Assembly (NCBI GenBank): GCA_028023455.1
Contig: JAQFVV010012423.1
Location: 7,854,269-7,918,268, forward strand
From: Epiperipatus broadwayi
Taxonomy: Eukaryota > Onychophora > Udeonychophora > Euonychophora > Peripatidae
Reading direction: 5' to 3'
DNA length: 64,000 nucleotides
Below the pieces are notes generated by a model. That model was not told the DNA's origin and searched no databases. It saw nothing but the letters and a program-made list of their open reading frames with translations. Shown in pieces: positions 25,673 to 39,383 of this stretch (positions within the stretch are counted from its first letter, which is position 1; the number at the start of each line of letters is the position of its first letter). Both the position numbers and the translations under genes were made by a program.

Positions 25673-28600
25673 GTCAGCATTTAGCTTTTTCACTACACGG
25701 AATATCCCCCATAAATAATAATATAACATCTTTTATCCGAAAAAATATTAGAATTAACATATATATATTGTATATGTATATGCAAATATATATTAGATAT
25801 TCTTAATCATGTAATTTTTTGAAAAATGATTTATGTGTTTGTGTGTAATACAGATATTAAAATGTATAAATAATAGTATATATATGAAGAATACAGATAG
25901 ATAGATATGTCAAGATAAAGTTATTAGTTATTGTAGATTTACATAAAAAAAATAATGTAATGCCATTGTATTTTGTGGCATTGTGCAAAGTACATAAAGC
26001 AATAGAATTGATCGTTTTATTAAATGTCATCCCAATATTTTTCAGTTAATTTTTCTTTTATGTATAGTGGCTTATTATCTTTCTCAATTCCTCATCTTAT
26101 TCAAAATAATGCAAGAATGATCAAACTTATTAAAATGCAAATAGTTTTTATACTTTTCTACTGGATATTTAATGACAAACATGACTTACATAATTATAAC
26201 TGATACATTTTAGCCTACTCTTATTAATTATAATAGTACTTATCTTTAATATTTATGCTAAATCTTCAGTGAATTATGTGGTATTGCATATGATATATTG
26301 GCACCATTTCATGTTACAAATTAATTTCTCTATCACTTTAATAAAAGATTTTCTATTAAAGGACAGAGTTCATAAACTAAAGAATTCATGTCTTTGATAT
26401 GTAATGCACATATTTATAATTTAATACTTTATAAATGATTCAACCATCTCACACTGTGATTTAGAATGTGTTTTTTTAAATCTGTTTTTGCTTGGCAATA
26501 TCTTCTTATTCATTTGTGATATCATTTTCACAATATTTATACTAAAACTTGTCATTATTAGAAAAATTACTATAAAACTTTCTTTGTAAATATGTGTTGC
26601 CACAGACAGTGCAGAGAATCATTTATTATGAAACATTTTTGGTATCAAAAAAAAAAAAAAAGCCATTCGTAATTAAACTAATAGATATAAAATACAAGTT
26701 AGATTTATTGCTTCTAGTTCATTTACATACAACATTTATTGGTTACATTTAATAACTTTAACTATTTCTGTAATTATTTAAAATATATAAGCATTTTAAA
26801 ATCTTTTTCTAAAATAATTATAAAATAGTTATATATGTTCTAATTTCTTGATTATACTGTAATAAAAATTCTAATGAAAAATAAATCGTGGAAGTGAGTC
26901 ATTTGGTTGCAAAGTTACAAAATGTTTAAGATCTGCATCCTAGAGTCATAAATAACAAAATCTTTAAAATTCATCATTAAAACATCTCATATATGTATGT
27001 AATTAATCAATACAATATTGTAAACTATAGATAAATACTGGAATAATCAACTAGTATCTGTATCAAACTACCCAGAAAAGGTAAAATGATCACTTATGTA
27101 TGCTATTTTGATCTTATTAAGGCTAACTTCATATCGAACACAGATGTAAACAAATCATCTTTCAATATGTTTAAACATTAAACTTCACACAATAAAGATA
27201 ATTTCTATTCATTTTAAAACCATTGTGTATTAATAATCTGTAGTTTAATATGAAAATTACTAATCAATACAGCATTTTAAAATAAATATAAAGAGGCTAG
27301 CCCATGTTGATGGTATTTATAATATCTATTGGTTAAAATCCTAAAAAAGTATTGCTTTTATAATATATACTTTTTTCAAATATCACTTTATTAATTCACA
27401 CTTTTTATTCGTGGATCTTATAAAAATCTTCATAGCTCTCATATTATCTTTGATTGTATTGGACAAATTGATAACATGTTTTGTTAATTTAATGTGTGGA
27501 TAAATAGCTGATGTATTATATTCCTTTTTATCTATGAAAATTTTCAAGAGTAACATACTATTATAATTTCATGACATTTAAGAAATGTCATTTTGGGTCT
27601 GTTACAACTCACACTTTGGAGAGATCAAACATAGAATCAGTGTCAAAATTAGAGAATACATTATGAAGTTAGGAGGAATTTAATATATCATTTATTTAAT
27701 TTATTCACATATTAATTTAATAAAACATAATATTTATTTCAGTAAAACATGTATTTTGTTGAAAATAATCCACTGTGACCAAATTTAATTAGGAAAACTA
27801 TGAAGATTTTGAAAGCCTAATAGTATAAATGAAAAACTGAATGGACTATGTTAAGTATTATTTAAAATGATTAGTAAAGAAAAGAAAAAATTATTTGTTC
27901 TCAACTAGTAGACTTTAACAAAAAAGAAGTTAAAAAGAGGTTAAATATGATACATTTTTGCATCTCAAAAAAAGACAAGCTTTAAGGAAAGAATGTTGTA
28001 AACATAATGAAATATTAGTTTTTTATTATATTGCTTAGATAGTGTTGTTGACTTATACTTGGATAGGAAAATTTTTGCAGATTAATATTGCTTTCGAAAG
28101 CTGTCAGCCATATATATGAAGTTTCAGTTCAGAAATAATTTGCAAACGCATAAATAAATGAACAATACACTCATTTTAGTATACTCTGTTGCAGATATAA
28201 ACTTTAAGATTATAAACAATCGTAAATGTAAAACAACTCACCAGTCATTTCATACTATACAAAGATTTTAGATCATTAATCTTGACAGATATGTTATAAA
28301 TCTTGAACATCTGCCAACTATGCTAGAATAGCTGTTTTTGCTTTATGTATAAATATTTTAAAGCAATCTTAGTTTGTGAATATATTAATTATTTATTCTT
28401 TATTTAATCTAGTAGTAATTCTATTTTCCAGTTCATAAAGTTAAAAATGAGATAATAGTAGTCTCCGCCTTTCATGGTGTTTTTTTTAATGTTCCATTAT
28501 GAATTAAACCATATTTGAAAATAAACAAGATTGCTTTAAGATACTTATATATAGAAGCAAGTGTCACTATTGTTCTTAGCAGACATTCAATTTTTTTAAC

Positions 28601-29339
28601 ATATCTGATGAGATTGTTGAACTGAAATATATGTTTAGTGTGAGAAATAACTGATTATTGTTTTACTTGGATGGCAGTTTGATATGAAAGTTTATACATA
28701 CAGTAGAGAGAGTTAAATTCTATATATTATTATTCAGATATATTTTATTTGAAATTTATTTATTATTTATAAAGTTATTTATGCTCGCAAAGTAATCTAT
28801 AGTTATTTGTATTATTATATCTATGACATTTGATTTTCTCTCCAAAAAACAGCGCTGGGTATTGAGAATAGTTTCACTTAATATTAAAGTTAATAAAATT
28901 CTCTAAGAACTATATAACAATTTTTAAAACTTTTATTAAATGATGTAATTGATTTTTTTTTTTTCAAATTCTCATGATGAGAATATTGTTGCCATATACT
29001 TCACATTTTATTTAGTTATGACACGAAACATTTCTAAGGATTATTATTGATGGGTATAATAATCATCACATGACCATCACCTCTTATAACACATAAAATA
29101 ACTTTCCTTAGCAGATGAAGCCTTTTTTTATTTATTTGATGTAAAATCATTTAGTCATCATGTATTTTCTAAGAGTGGCACAGACACTATTGATGATGCT
29201 ATAAATATCATAGAAAGTAAACAAATGATTCAAAATTTGTAAGATATATGTTAATGCAAGAAACCAAAGATGCAAAAATTTCTAAGAAAAACAACAGTAT
29301 TCATAATTGATATTTTTAACCTTCAGAAAAATTCCCATG

Positions 29340-31260
29340 AATTTAAATTACAAATTATTTTCAGATATTAACAGATTTTGAAGATGGTTCAGATTTGAAT
29401 GAAATCAATAGCAAGATAACAGATATGCTATTAGAAACTGCAACAAACATGATTTGTACAAAAAAGCAACAATTTATCAGTAAATTTTCTACTGAGATAA
29501 AATAATGTATGAAGAAATGGTCCATAAAAAGAATTGAATGTCTAGAGTTTTTTAAATTACTATGCAAAAGAATTAATAATGATATAGGAAAATATAATTG
29601 TGAATTGGAAAGCTATAAAAGAGAATACTAATCTCTAAAATTGTAAAACATCTTAGAAGTGGTAGATAATTTATTTCTGCAAGAAGAAAATAAAGTAGAG
29701 CTATTATCGAAAAGAGAGATGACATCATCATGAAGCATGTGGAAAATTTCTATAAAAATGATACAACTATAAAGAACAAGAAAACAAAGCATCTCCTACA
29801 ATTACTACTACTTCTGAATTGCTCAGCATTTTAAATGAAGAAATGAGATATGCAATTAAATCCATGAAGATAAAAGTTCTAGGTAATGATTGAATTATAA
29901 TCAATATCTTGAAAAAAAAAAAACCCAGGTAAATAAATAGAAAAAAAATGTTGGCAAAGTTACATACAAAATGTCTAGTACTAAAGATGTACCAGATGAT
30001 TGGAAGATTGCAGTAGTAATATTGATATTTAAAAAAGGTGATAAAGAAGATATTAGAAATTACAGCTCTATCACTTTTTATATAAAAATTTTATGTAGCT
30101 AATTATAACTTGTCTATAGTAAACTTAAGATTTTAAGCAACCAAGAGGACAAGTTGGATTTAAGAGTGGTTTTAGCATAATCTATCACATCCACATTTTA
30201 AGAGAAGTTATAGAAAAGACCAATACATATGAATTGCCCATTATGCTTTGGATTTGTAGATTATGGCAAGGCATTTATTTTTATAAGCATTTGTACAATG
30301 ATATACACATTGTTATCATCAAGATATTGTCTCAGAATATTGTCATATTCAAATGAATATTTATCAAAATGCAACATGAGTGATTAGATTACACTGTGAT
30401 ACTAAGAAAATTAATGTTGAGAGGATGTATGACTGGGTGATTTCATATCTTCAAAACTTTTGATAGTAGTTTTACAAAAAATGGGAAACTATAGAAGCAA
30501 AGGTAAATGGATGTTATTTAATTCATCTAGATTTTACAGATAATATGATTGTTTTTGCAAATAATGCTTCAGACTGTCAGATGAAATAAGAAAGTAGATT
30601 TAAAGATAAATGCTAAAAAGGTTAAAGTAATGCTTGATTTTCTTAAAAGAAGAACATAAAGATTGGTAATGATGAATTAAAAGGAGTTAACTACAAATAT
30701 CTTTGTCAAATTATTAATACAGATAGAAACATAATGAATGAAATTAATTAAACTTGGATGGAGTGTTTTTGGCAGAAATAACTTAGTATTAAAAGGAAAT
30801 ATGCTTATATGTTTGAGAAGGAAGGTGTTTACTAAATATGTTTTATTATTTATTATTTATGACTCAGCCTTGGACAATTAATGGAAGAGCAATATAGATT
30901 TTGGATCATTTAATGAGGTATGGTGAAATATAAATTAAGAATAACAAGAAGGAATCAAAAATAAAATACATGAATATGAGAACAAACAGGCATTATTGAC
31001 ATCATTGAAAGAATTAAGACTAAAGTGGAGCTGGATATGACATATTGCTAAAAGAGATGATAATAGATGGATAGTTGAAATCTTAAACTGGATTCCAAGA
31101 GATAGTAAAATATTTAGGTAGGTACTGCATGTAAGATGAACAGATGAAACAAGGATATTTATTGATGTGTTGTGAAGAAGAGAGGCTAGAAATATGAGAA
31201 CTGGATTAAATTTGGAGATATCTTAATCTTGCAATGGATTGATAATGATTGAAAGTAATG
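29340..31260 (+). mobile_element. RTE-like LINE relic
   Basis: A + strand non-LTR retrotransposon riddled with stops and shifts. In order: an N-terminal RT linker (INSKITDMLLETATNMI near 29400); SELLSILNEEMRYAIKSMK near 29815; KKGDKEDIRNYSSIT near 30040 (the RT block 'KKGD--d--NYRpIsLl'); then PRGQVGFKSGFSIIYHIHIL at about 30145-30205. Much later come LKWSW followed by HIAKRDDNRW and LNWIPRD near 31020-31105, the C-terminal block of RTE/'endonuclease-reverse transcriptase' proteins. The endonuclease domain was not found upstream and the YADD motif is not clear. The family call rests on block wording; the clade is likely but not certain. Confidence 0.82.
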
Positions 31261-31539
31261 ATGTTTTAATATTTAATGAAGGATATTCATGCATCAAAGA
31301 TAATCATGTCTCAAGATTTTTGTAAATGTCTGATGTAATTAATTTTCTGTTTGATTTCAAGATTCATTTTGTGTACTATTTTTTTTTTTTGATTTGCTAC
31401 TTTTTATTACTTTTTAAATAATTTTTGGTAACATTGATTGTACAATGTTTCAGTGGCAAGAATGAATTTAACAAATAAGAATTAGGTTTACTAAATTTTA
31501 CTAAATATATAAACACTATATATTATAATGGTCAGGAAA

Positions 31540-32540
31540 GATCAATTAGAAATTGGAGTCTTACTGTATCTGCACTACAGGGCGTCACCAGGCTATTTGA
31601 GCCTGGAAAATTTATAGAGTAGGCAGATACGTGCTGTTAAGATCTAACTTTTACATAAGTATTTTATTCCAACTGTCAGCCCATGCCACTAGCTCATGGA
31701 GACACAAGAGATTTAAATAACTTTCTATTTAAAATATATTTTCAATATTAAAAAATTAAAAGCCACTGCCAGTAATAACACACAAAAAAACATTTATTAA
31801 TGCACATATAAATAAAATTGAGGAATAAAATTTCTTTAGATTTTAATATTAATTTTTAAATTTAAATTACTATTTTTAAACAATCTGCACAGATAGACAT
31901 TCTATAAAAATTTGTTTTATAATGTTGAGTATAGATTGGCTACATAGATTTCTCAGTTAAAAACTTTTCAAAACAATCATTCAATCTTAGACTAAAAGTT
32001 CGCAGCCAAACCAACACCTGCTTCCAGATATATAGTCGCAACCAATGCAATATGAAGATGGTAGCATAAAACCACACTGACAGGAATGTGCATCTGACAG
32101 TGTGATATTATTTGAAGGACATGATCCTCGTCCAGTACAGGAATGTGTGTCTGTCTGGCAAAGGAATGATGTGTATAAAATAACTAAAGAGAAGTGCTAC
32201 ATATGGGGGAGAGTGGTCTATTTGCCGACTTATAGTCCCTATCCATAGAGCTAAAAAAGGGTTCAATGGCGCAGGAAATATGTCTGTGTCCATTGCAACA
32301 CAATGACTACATCTTTGGGTCATGCATTCAATTGGGCTTTGCCCTGTATGCTAAACACACTTCACATTACATTAATATAAACACCCATATATCCCTCCAC
32401 CAGCATCAACCTAACTACGAGACAAATAGCCTGAAATTAAAACCCATTCAAAATAAGCATAAACAATTAAAATATAAAGTTATTGATGGAATTGCAGAGG
32501 GAAATTTACAAGAAACCCAATGGCATTCATCATAAGATGC
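31540..32540. repeat. Unassigned GC-richer island, probably repeats
   Basis: By eye this stretch is less AT-rich than its surroundings. It has phrases such as gggcgtcaccaggc, gtcagcccatgccac, ggttcaatggcgcag and gggctttgccctgta. A minus-strand 71-codon and a + strand 89-codon frame overlap here, but neither looks like a known protein and neither has coding-like composition. It may be an interspersed repeat of unknown class. Confidence 0.35.
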
Positions 32541-33731
32541 CGCAGTGACACCAATAACTTTAAAGATATTTGAATAAATACATTTTTAGATACTCAATGT
32601 GAGGTATTGTATTTACCGAATATCTATATATTTTAATCAATATGAAAATAAAAAAATAATTAAACGTTAACGAATCTATGCAGTCATCTATACCCAACTT
32701 AAATTTAATGCATTTAAATAATTTAATCAATAAATATTAAAAAAAAAAATGGAAATGATTAAATCAACAAACTCAAAATATTTAAAATTAAACATCAATA
32801 ATTGATTTTGAAATCTTAAGTCAGATTAAAGTTCATTTTAAAAATTAGGTTTAGCTTGTCAAATCTTAACGAAAGTTCTTAATTACTTTTTTTTAAAAAA
32901 TTTTTCAGTTCATATCTTACAGTAGAAGAGCTCCCAGTTTCTGCTACCAATTCCCACAAAGACTTTATTAGTTATAATTTTATGGAAGAGTGGTCTGTTG
33001 TTCATACCATAGTTCTCAATCTGGAGGCTGCCTTAGCTGGTTCAATCCTGGTACTATTTACTTGCAGTACCCATATGATTCGGGTCTACAACAGTACCAT
33101 TCATAATTCAACAGTCATTTCATTTGAAATAAGTGAGAGAGGGTGACAAATGCATCTTAACACCTTAAAAAAAATCAAGCTGGAACTGTTTTAATTTGAA
33201 TTTTTTTTTCTTTTATACCAATCGTCCAGATTCACTGGACATAGTTTCTTGTTCCAATCATTTTCATTCAGGTTCGAGCGTTCTTTGCTGCTTCTATTGG
33301 ACATCTAATTTTTTTTGTTCTCTTAACTATATCTTTCATCTGACTTTTTTATATAAGAGCCCCAAAGGCTAGTTTGCTTTTCGTTTAATTTATAAAACAA
33401 TCATTTCCATTTACTGAGATTACATAGGAATCTTTTAACAAAATTTTTTTATCTTTAGATCTTGTACTTTTTTTTATAAAAAAGTATGTTCAAATACTTT
33501 TTTTTATTTTAAAAAGAAAATAATACTTTTAAAGTTTTAATTCCATCTGTGCAATATATTATATATGTTAAACAACTTTTAATTTTCAGTTTTTAAGTTA
33601 AGTTTTTTTTCTTTTTAATAAATCAATTTTTATTTACGATCTTTTTATTTTAATTTAAAATAATGTAATGGCATATTATATACCGTTACAATATATATAT
33701 ATCTGTCACATATATATAAATAACATTCTAT
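32541..33731. other. Intron with a possible repeat fragment
   Basis: AT-rich intron. The part 32995-33310 again is less AT-rich, with ggttcaatcctggtac resembling a Pol III B box, but I find no matching A box or duplicate in the window. No gene seen. Confidence 0.4.
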
Positions 33732-33843
33732 CTGGATTCATCTGTCTGTGATTCATAGCATTAATATACCGACATTTCTGCTGGGTTGCTCTTTTCATCA
33801 CTTGTGTACTTTAATGCTATGAATCATACGGAGGTGAATTCAG
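33732..33843. repeat. Hairpin MITE-like inverted repeat
   Basis: Arms of about 37 bp (33732-33768 and 33807-33843). The phrase gattcatagcattaa recurs as ttaatgctatgaatc, and the ends ctggattca and tgaattcag match imperfectly. The loop is about 38 bp. It is likely a short hairpin-type non-autonomous element. Confidence 0.7.
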
Positions 33844-36229
33844 TAAATTTGCTATTTATATCAGTAGTCCATAAGAATATTCAATTTAATATATATAATA
33901 TATTCATTAAATATCCCCTGTAGAACAAAGACTTCTTCATTAGCACTTTAAAGAGATATTTTGAATACTAAAGGTGTGAGTGATTTTTATTCTTGTTTAC
34001 CCTCTATTACTGATCAATATTAGATTGCTAGCTGGTTTGTCTATAGGCTATCTGCCTGAAACAAAAAAGCTTCAAAAACTTGCAAATTTCTCTGACTTTG
34101 ATTTGATCATAAGTTATGTCAGGCGGATATGCTTTTCAATATGCAAACAAATTTATTTTTAATTTTTTAAGGTCTTATTTTCTCATGTATCTAAGAGGAA
34201 GAGAGTTGAACTTATTGCTAACAATGATTGACTTCAATAGCTTTAATCCCAATTATTGATCAGTTTTCAGCTAGTATTTTGGTTGGGGTATGAAGAGATA
34301 ACTATTTTCAGATTTAGAAGTTTGCCGAAGACTGTGACTAGATTGGTTGGTAATTAACATAAAATATTACACCCTGAGAATAATTAAAGTACATAATGCT
34401 TATTGGGGAAAAGTTTTAATCTGTGCAACTTCTGAGAAATAAAAAATCCAATATTTTTAAGATTTTTATTCAGAGATCATAGATAGAGGCTCTGGAACCA
34501 GAGGTAATGTAGAAAAGTATATCATAATAATAATTATTTTGAAGAATGATCTAAATAAAATATGACAATGATTGAAACTAGATTAGAATGCATTTAGTCT
34601 TTCATAATGACTGCTCCAAAACATTTGCTTTTTTTTTTTAAAATTTCTTGGCAATAAATCTTTTGGTTAACAATATCTGTAAGAATGTTTAAAAAAATAT
34701 TATGATTCTCACAAGAGATGGTTTTGCAGATGTTCTTCTTGATGCTTGTTAGTAAATTGGTTCTGCTTCTTATTAAGTGATATTAATCAGTCTGATAATT
34801 TTATAGTTTGCACTGCTTCCAATCCCTTTTTATTTTTTCAGTATAATAATATTTCCCTCTGCTGTTTATAATATTAAAATTAAATGTAAACATGATCTTA
34901 ATTTAAGTTTTGTTTTATTATCACAACTGTTCCTAATCTTCAAACATAAACTTTATGAGATTGTTATAGATTATAACAATAGTTTGATTTTATATTCTTC
35001 AATTTTTTTTTGTTATTCATAACTAATTGATGTGAGAAAGGGAGACTCACAACTCCACAGTCATCTTTTTCTAAACAACCAAATATTTTAAAATGAAAGA
35101 AAAGTCTTTTTTAAAAATAATTGACAATAACGTTTTTTATATGGAGTACTCATTATATTCTCAAGAGGCCTGTGGGATGACGTAATAGAATCATAATAGT
35201 CATCATCATTAGCAGTATTCATAAACAATCATGACTATTCACAAATTTAGAAAACAGAAAAAGAAATGAAAAGATATGAACCAGAATTCCCATGCATGTA
35301 ATTAAAAGATGGCACTTACAATGCCATGATCATAGCCAATGTAGATAGGTGAGCACTGATACAGAGGCTCATAATAATTGGATCCTGCATTAATCTAAAT
35401 AACTTAAGCTAAAAGAAAATGGAGAAAGAATAACATGGTTTAGATATAAATGATAATAATTATGCTAATTTTTATTCATTCATATATGTCTCGTGTATTA
35501 TTTCAAATGAACAATATTTACATTAATGAAGGGAGGAAAGGAGAATAAAAGGTATCTACTTATGACTTTTTTTTTTCTAAATAAATAAAAGTTTTTGATT
35601 TCTGATCATGTCAATTTGAAAGTTCATATGTATAATTAATTGTTAAGAAAAATTGCTGAAGTTATATATATTCATGGTATGTAAATGAATTTTCATTATA
35701 TATTATTATAAATCTTCATTTGCCAGTTCATGCCCAATGACTCTGTGCAATACAGTTTAAAATGTTATATGTGTGTATGTTTGTATGGATATAGCAGACC
35801 CTTATAACAAAAGAATCAATGTAACAGATCAAAATAATCTTGTCTTATAAAAGCAAATGAAACTTGCAAATATATTGTGCAAAATTCTAGAATGAAATAA
35901 ATATTTTAATATTATTATCCAGATTGCTATTAAAGAGCATGAAATAAAGGAGGCAAATATTCTATTTAATACAAGAATAAATATAATTAGCTAATGAATA
36001 ATATTGAAACTAGGAGTTTAATAATTAAAAGCAAAAGTAATAACATTGAATGTTGGATTTATCATTAAAACAATGCTATCAAAATTTCATAATGATTTAA
36101 TTTTAAATATTACTTTTCATGAAGCAAGTTGGAATGTTTTATGACAATATGTAATAATATTAGGCACATGATAATCTATATAAAATACTGCCTAAAACTT
36201 TATTAGTAATAATTAGTAAAATAAAAATC

Positions 36230-36679
36230 CATATAACATTACAATACTGGTGAAAAAAAACTAAACTTTACTAAAATTCTTCCACAACCATGATTTTATC
36301 TATTTACAAATAGATATTTTTAAGTGGAAATTCAACTAAATATAATATCCTTCCCATCATTCACTTCAAATAACAACTTTCTTTGACATCAAAGGATGTC
36401 TTCATAAGATTGATGACTTCAGATTCAAAATATTTTATCATCAATTTCTTTTACTCTTCTTTTCAATTCACTTATTTCATAGAAGATAACCATTACATTG
36501 TCAAATAATATTTTATGACCTATATTCAGTTCATGAATATACAAAGCAGAGTTAGATTTATTTTTAATTTTTATGAACTTTAACTCTTTCATTAAGACTT
36601 AATTTACTCTGGCTTATATAGATTTTATGACACCTACATCTTTATAAACTATTCCAGAAATAGATTTGCAATCAAATCA
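36230..36679 (-). mobile_element. Penelope-like element, inverted partial copy
   Basis: This is the reverse complement of 36852-37344 with moderate divergence. On the minus strand it carries the same GIY-YIG-type region and 3' end as the + copy. For example gatttgcaatcaaat at 36663 faces atttgattgcaaatc at 36853, and aactttactaaaattct at the outer end faces agaattttagtaaagtt. It lacks the upstream segment seen in the + copy, so it is truncated at its 5' end. Frames are broken. Confidence 0.8.
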
Positions 36680-37344
36680 TCTGTTAATAATAAAGATTTA
36701 AGTGTGAATGAGAATAAAGAATTCATTTCTTTGCCATATATGTCATCAATTAGTAAATTAATTTATAATAATAGTTTTTTATTGGGTGATATGAAAGTGG
36801 CTTGGAAGAAAGGCCTGAATTTAAATTCATTATTAAATGGTTCAAAACAGTAATTTGATTGCAAATCTATTTCTAGAATAGTTTATAAAGATTCCTTGTA
36901 GTTGTCATAAAATTTATATAAGCCAGAGTAAATTAAGTTTTAATGAAAGAGTTAAAGTTCATAAGAGTAGAGTTAAAAATAAATATAATAACTCAGCTTT
37001 GTATATTTATGAACTGAATACAGGTCATAACATATTATTTTATAATGCAGTGGTTATTTTTTATGGAATAAGTGAATTGAAAAGAAGAGTAAAAGAAATT
37101 TTGATGATAAAATATTTTGAATCCGAGGCCATCAATCTCGTAAAGACATTCTTTGATGTTAAAGGATGTTGGGTTTTGAAGTGAATGGTGAAAAGGCTAT
37201 TTTGTTTGGTAATATATAAATAGTATCTTTAGTTGAATTTCACTTCAAAAGGTCTGTTTGTTAATAGATGAAACCATGGTTGTAGAAGAATTTTAGTAAA
37301 GTTTAGGTTTTTTTTTTTTTTGGCTAGTATTGTAATGTTATATA
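36680..37344 (+). pseudogene. Penelope-like element, GIY-YIG endonuclease end
   Basis: This is the + strand 3' part of a Penelope-like retroelement. The stretch 36700-36850 encodes the linker between RT and endonuclease (EFISLPYMSSISKLIYNN). After a frame change comes the GIY-YIG domain: a remnant VYKD, then open from 36894 to 37184 with PCSCHKIYISQSKLSFNERV, SALYIYELNTGHNI and ELKRRVKEILMIKYFES. The family pattern is VYkIpC-Cgk-YIGqT...R---H...TGH. Here YIG is YIS, and the conserved His, TGH and the E of KEI survive. It forms a head-to-head pair with the copy at 36230, sharing about 450 bp. Confidence 0.88.
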
Positions 37345-37825
37345 AATTTTTAACATATATATATATATAATATAATGGATAAATAAGCAAAAGAAATTTA
37401 ATGCATCAAACAGACATCTATATAATACAGTTTATTAATAATTATTTTTTTCAGAATATAATAACTTTGAATCAGTTCTAAAAAGAGTGCTGTTTTTTTT
37501 TTTCATTTTGAACATTATTTGTAGAAAGGGGCTTTATGCTAAACTATGACTTAGCAATTTTCTGCCATATTTCGGTTTTCTAAGTGATAAGGAAAGCTAT
37601 CTATCTTCCTGATTAGATGAGTGAAAGTGTTCTAACTGAACTGAAGTTGCATTCAAAAATACACATATAGTAAGTCTTAACCTTAATAAAATAGCTAATG
37701 GAGTATTCCTTGTGGTAATTCTTTTCCTGTGCAAACTCATGGATTTGATTCTAAATGAGCTGATTGCTGTATCCACTGATAAATAATTAGTCTCATTTAA
37801 ACCTTTTACTGAATTTGTGTTACCT
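37345..37825. other. Intron without features
   Basis: AT-rich intron with an AT dinucleotide run and poly-T tracts. I see no gene or recognisable repeat apart from the target duplication of the neighbouring hAT element at 37818-37825. Confidence 0.6.
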
Positions 37826-38159
37826 CAGGGGTTCCCCGCAGACCATTTTACGTGTGCCCGCCGCTATCCGAACACGATAAAAAATTATTTATCTGACACA
37901 AATAAATTTAATTTTTAAAATTTCTTATAAATTATTGTATTATATTGTAATCAAATTGTAGGGCATACTATACTTTTACATCATAAAATATAAACGTTAA
38001 TTGTTAAAATTTTATTTTTGAAATAAAATTTTTTTTGTACATTATGTGTATTATTAACAATATCCAACTATAAATTTACATTGAAAAAATAAATGGTGCC
38101 CGCCGCCTGGCCGGTATTATAGAATGTGCTCTTAAGTGCAAAAAGGTTGGGGACCGCTG
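37826..38159. mobile_element. hAT MITE with 8-bp target duplication
   Basis: A 334-bp element with terminal inverted repeats caggggttcccc (left) and the complement of ggttggggaccgctg (right), the classic hAT type. It is flanked by tgttacct (37818-37825) and tgttaccc (38160-38167), an 8-bp target duplication with one mismatch. The interior is AT-rich with two subterminal tgcccgccg words. There is no transposase. Confidence 0.9.
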
Positions 38160-38788
38160 TGTTACCCCAGTATAATTAAGAATTAATTTTACTTGATTTA
38201 ATTAAAATTTTGCAATGTAGAAATTATAATAAACATTTTTTTTTTTTTAGAGATGTTATCTGTTTTTTTTTTTTTTTTTGTAAATTATAAATATTTGATC
38301 CTTTAATAAGATCAGAAAGCCAAAGATATACTTTATGCAAACATTAAAAAAAAAAAAAAAAAGTATTTCTAGTGGCAGTGGATTCTGTAGATATGTTCAG
38401 AGAGCTTGGCAATTACACTAGTGTAGACAGATTTTATTTTTATTGGTCAATCAATGAGTATAATATATTTTTTAATGAAATCCAAAGGATTATTGATTAA
38501 AATGTAAAATCAAAATTTAATTTGTCTATCATCTATTTATAATTGGAAATCATGAGTTTTTAATTTTTATTATAACAAGTATCTAAATAAGAATATAAAC
38601 AATTAAACTGAATGATGAAGTTGAAATATTCAAGTATTGGGGGAAAAAATTAATATGTTAAAATTAGAAAATATTAGAGAAGTAAAAAAAGGATTTAATT
38701 AGATTCTGCTGGGAGATAGATATATTTTGAAGAATATTTTGAAATATGTAGATGAGAGAATATGACTAGTAAGATAAATGAGAATTGT

Positions 38789-38885
38789 CAAGCATTGGTG
38801 GTCGAGTGGTCAGCACAGCTGCCTTACAAGCAGTTGTCCCGGGTTCACTTTCCGGCTGATGCTATGACACATGGAGAGAAGGTAG
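38789..38885 (+). mobile_element. tRNA-derived SINE, 97 bp, copy 2
   Basis: Same family as the copy at 23994 and the same length. It is flanked by atgagaattgt (38778-38788 and 38886-38896). The body has gcattggtggtcgagtggtc (A box), ctgccttacaagcag (anticodon arm), cgggttcactttccgg (B-box arm) and ctgatgc, then the tail tatgacacatggagagaa. The match to copy 1 is high across the whole unit. Confidence 0.9.
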
Positions 38886-39383
38886 ATGAGAATTGTTTAC
38901 AAATTGAATAATAAAATGATGTAAAATATTTGAGAATATGTGTGGAAATTGAAATGAAAAATTTATAGGTTTTGATTTTTTTCCATTCTATTTTATTTTT
39001 AACAATTACATTACTTAATAATCTTATTTATATATATATATTACATATATGTATGTGTATATATGAACACATACATAAATAATGTATGTGTTTTGATTAT
39101 AGTATTTCACCTCATATTACTCTATTTCTGTGTTTAACTTGTGAGCATGAGTAATCAATCAATAAAGATAGTAGCACTAAACTGATTCAAGATCAATTTA
39201 TGCTTTTGTATTTTCCTCTGTGGAAAGCACAATACTTAATATATAGTATGTCTTGATTAGTCAAGCTTACATAGTTCTGGAGTAAAGTGGTATGAGGTGG
39301 ATAGCAGCTATTCAATGCAGAATACAACCTAAAAAAGTCTTGGAATATTGTTTTGTAATTTTTAATCTTTATATAATTTCTAG

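Larger units (their letters stand above)
22808..39383 (+). other. RBM28 intron, 16.6 kb, repeat-rich
   Basis: Intron with donor gtaaaa and acceptor taatttctag. It holds a tandem duplication, two SINEs, a composite microsatellite, an RTE-like relic, a hairpin MITE, the Penelope pair and a hAT MITE. Stretches 24106-25469, 25730-29340, 33844-36229 and 38897-39383 are AT-rich with nothing else I can support. Confidence 0.75.

Noticed and set aside
25390-25729. Long open frames on both strands with poly-H, poly-S and poly-D/E/K/R
   Set aside because: They are direct translations of the trinucleotide microsatellite, with no other protein character.
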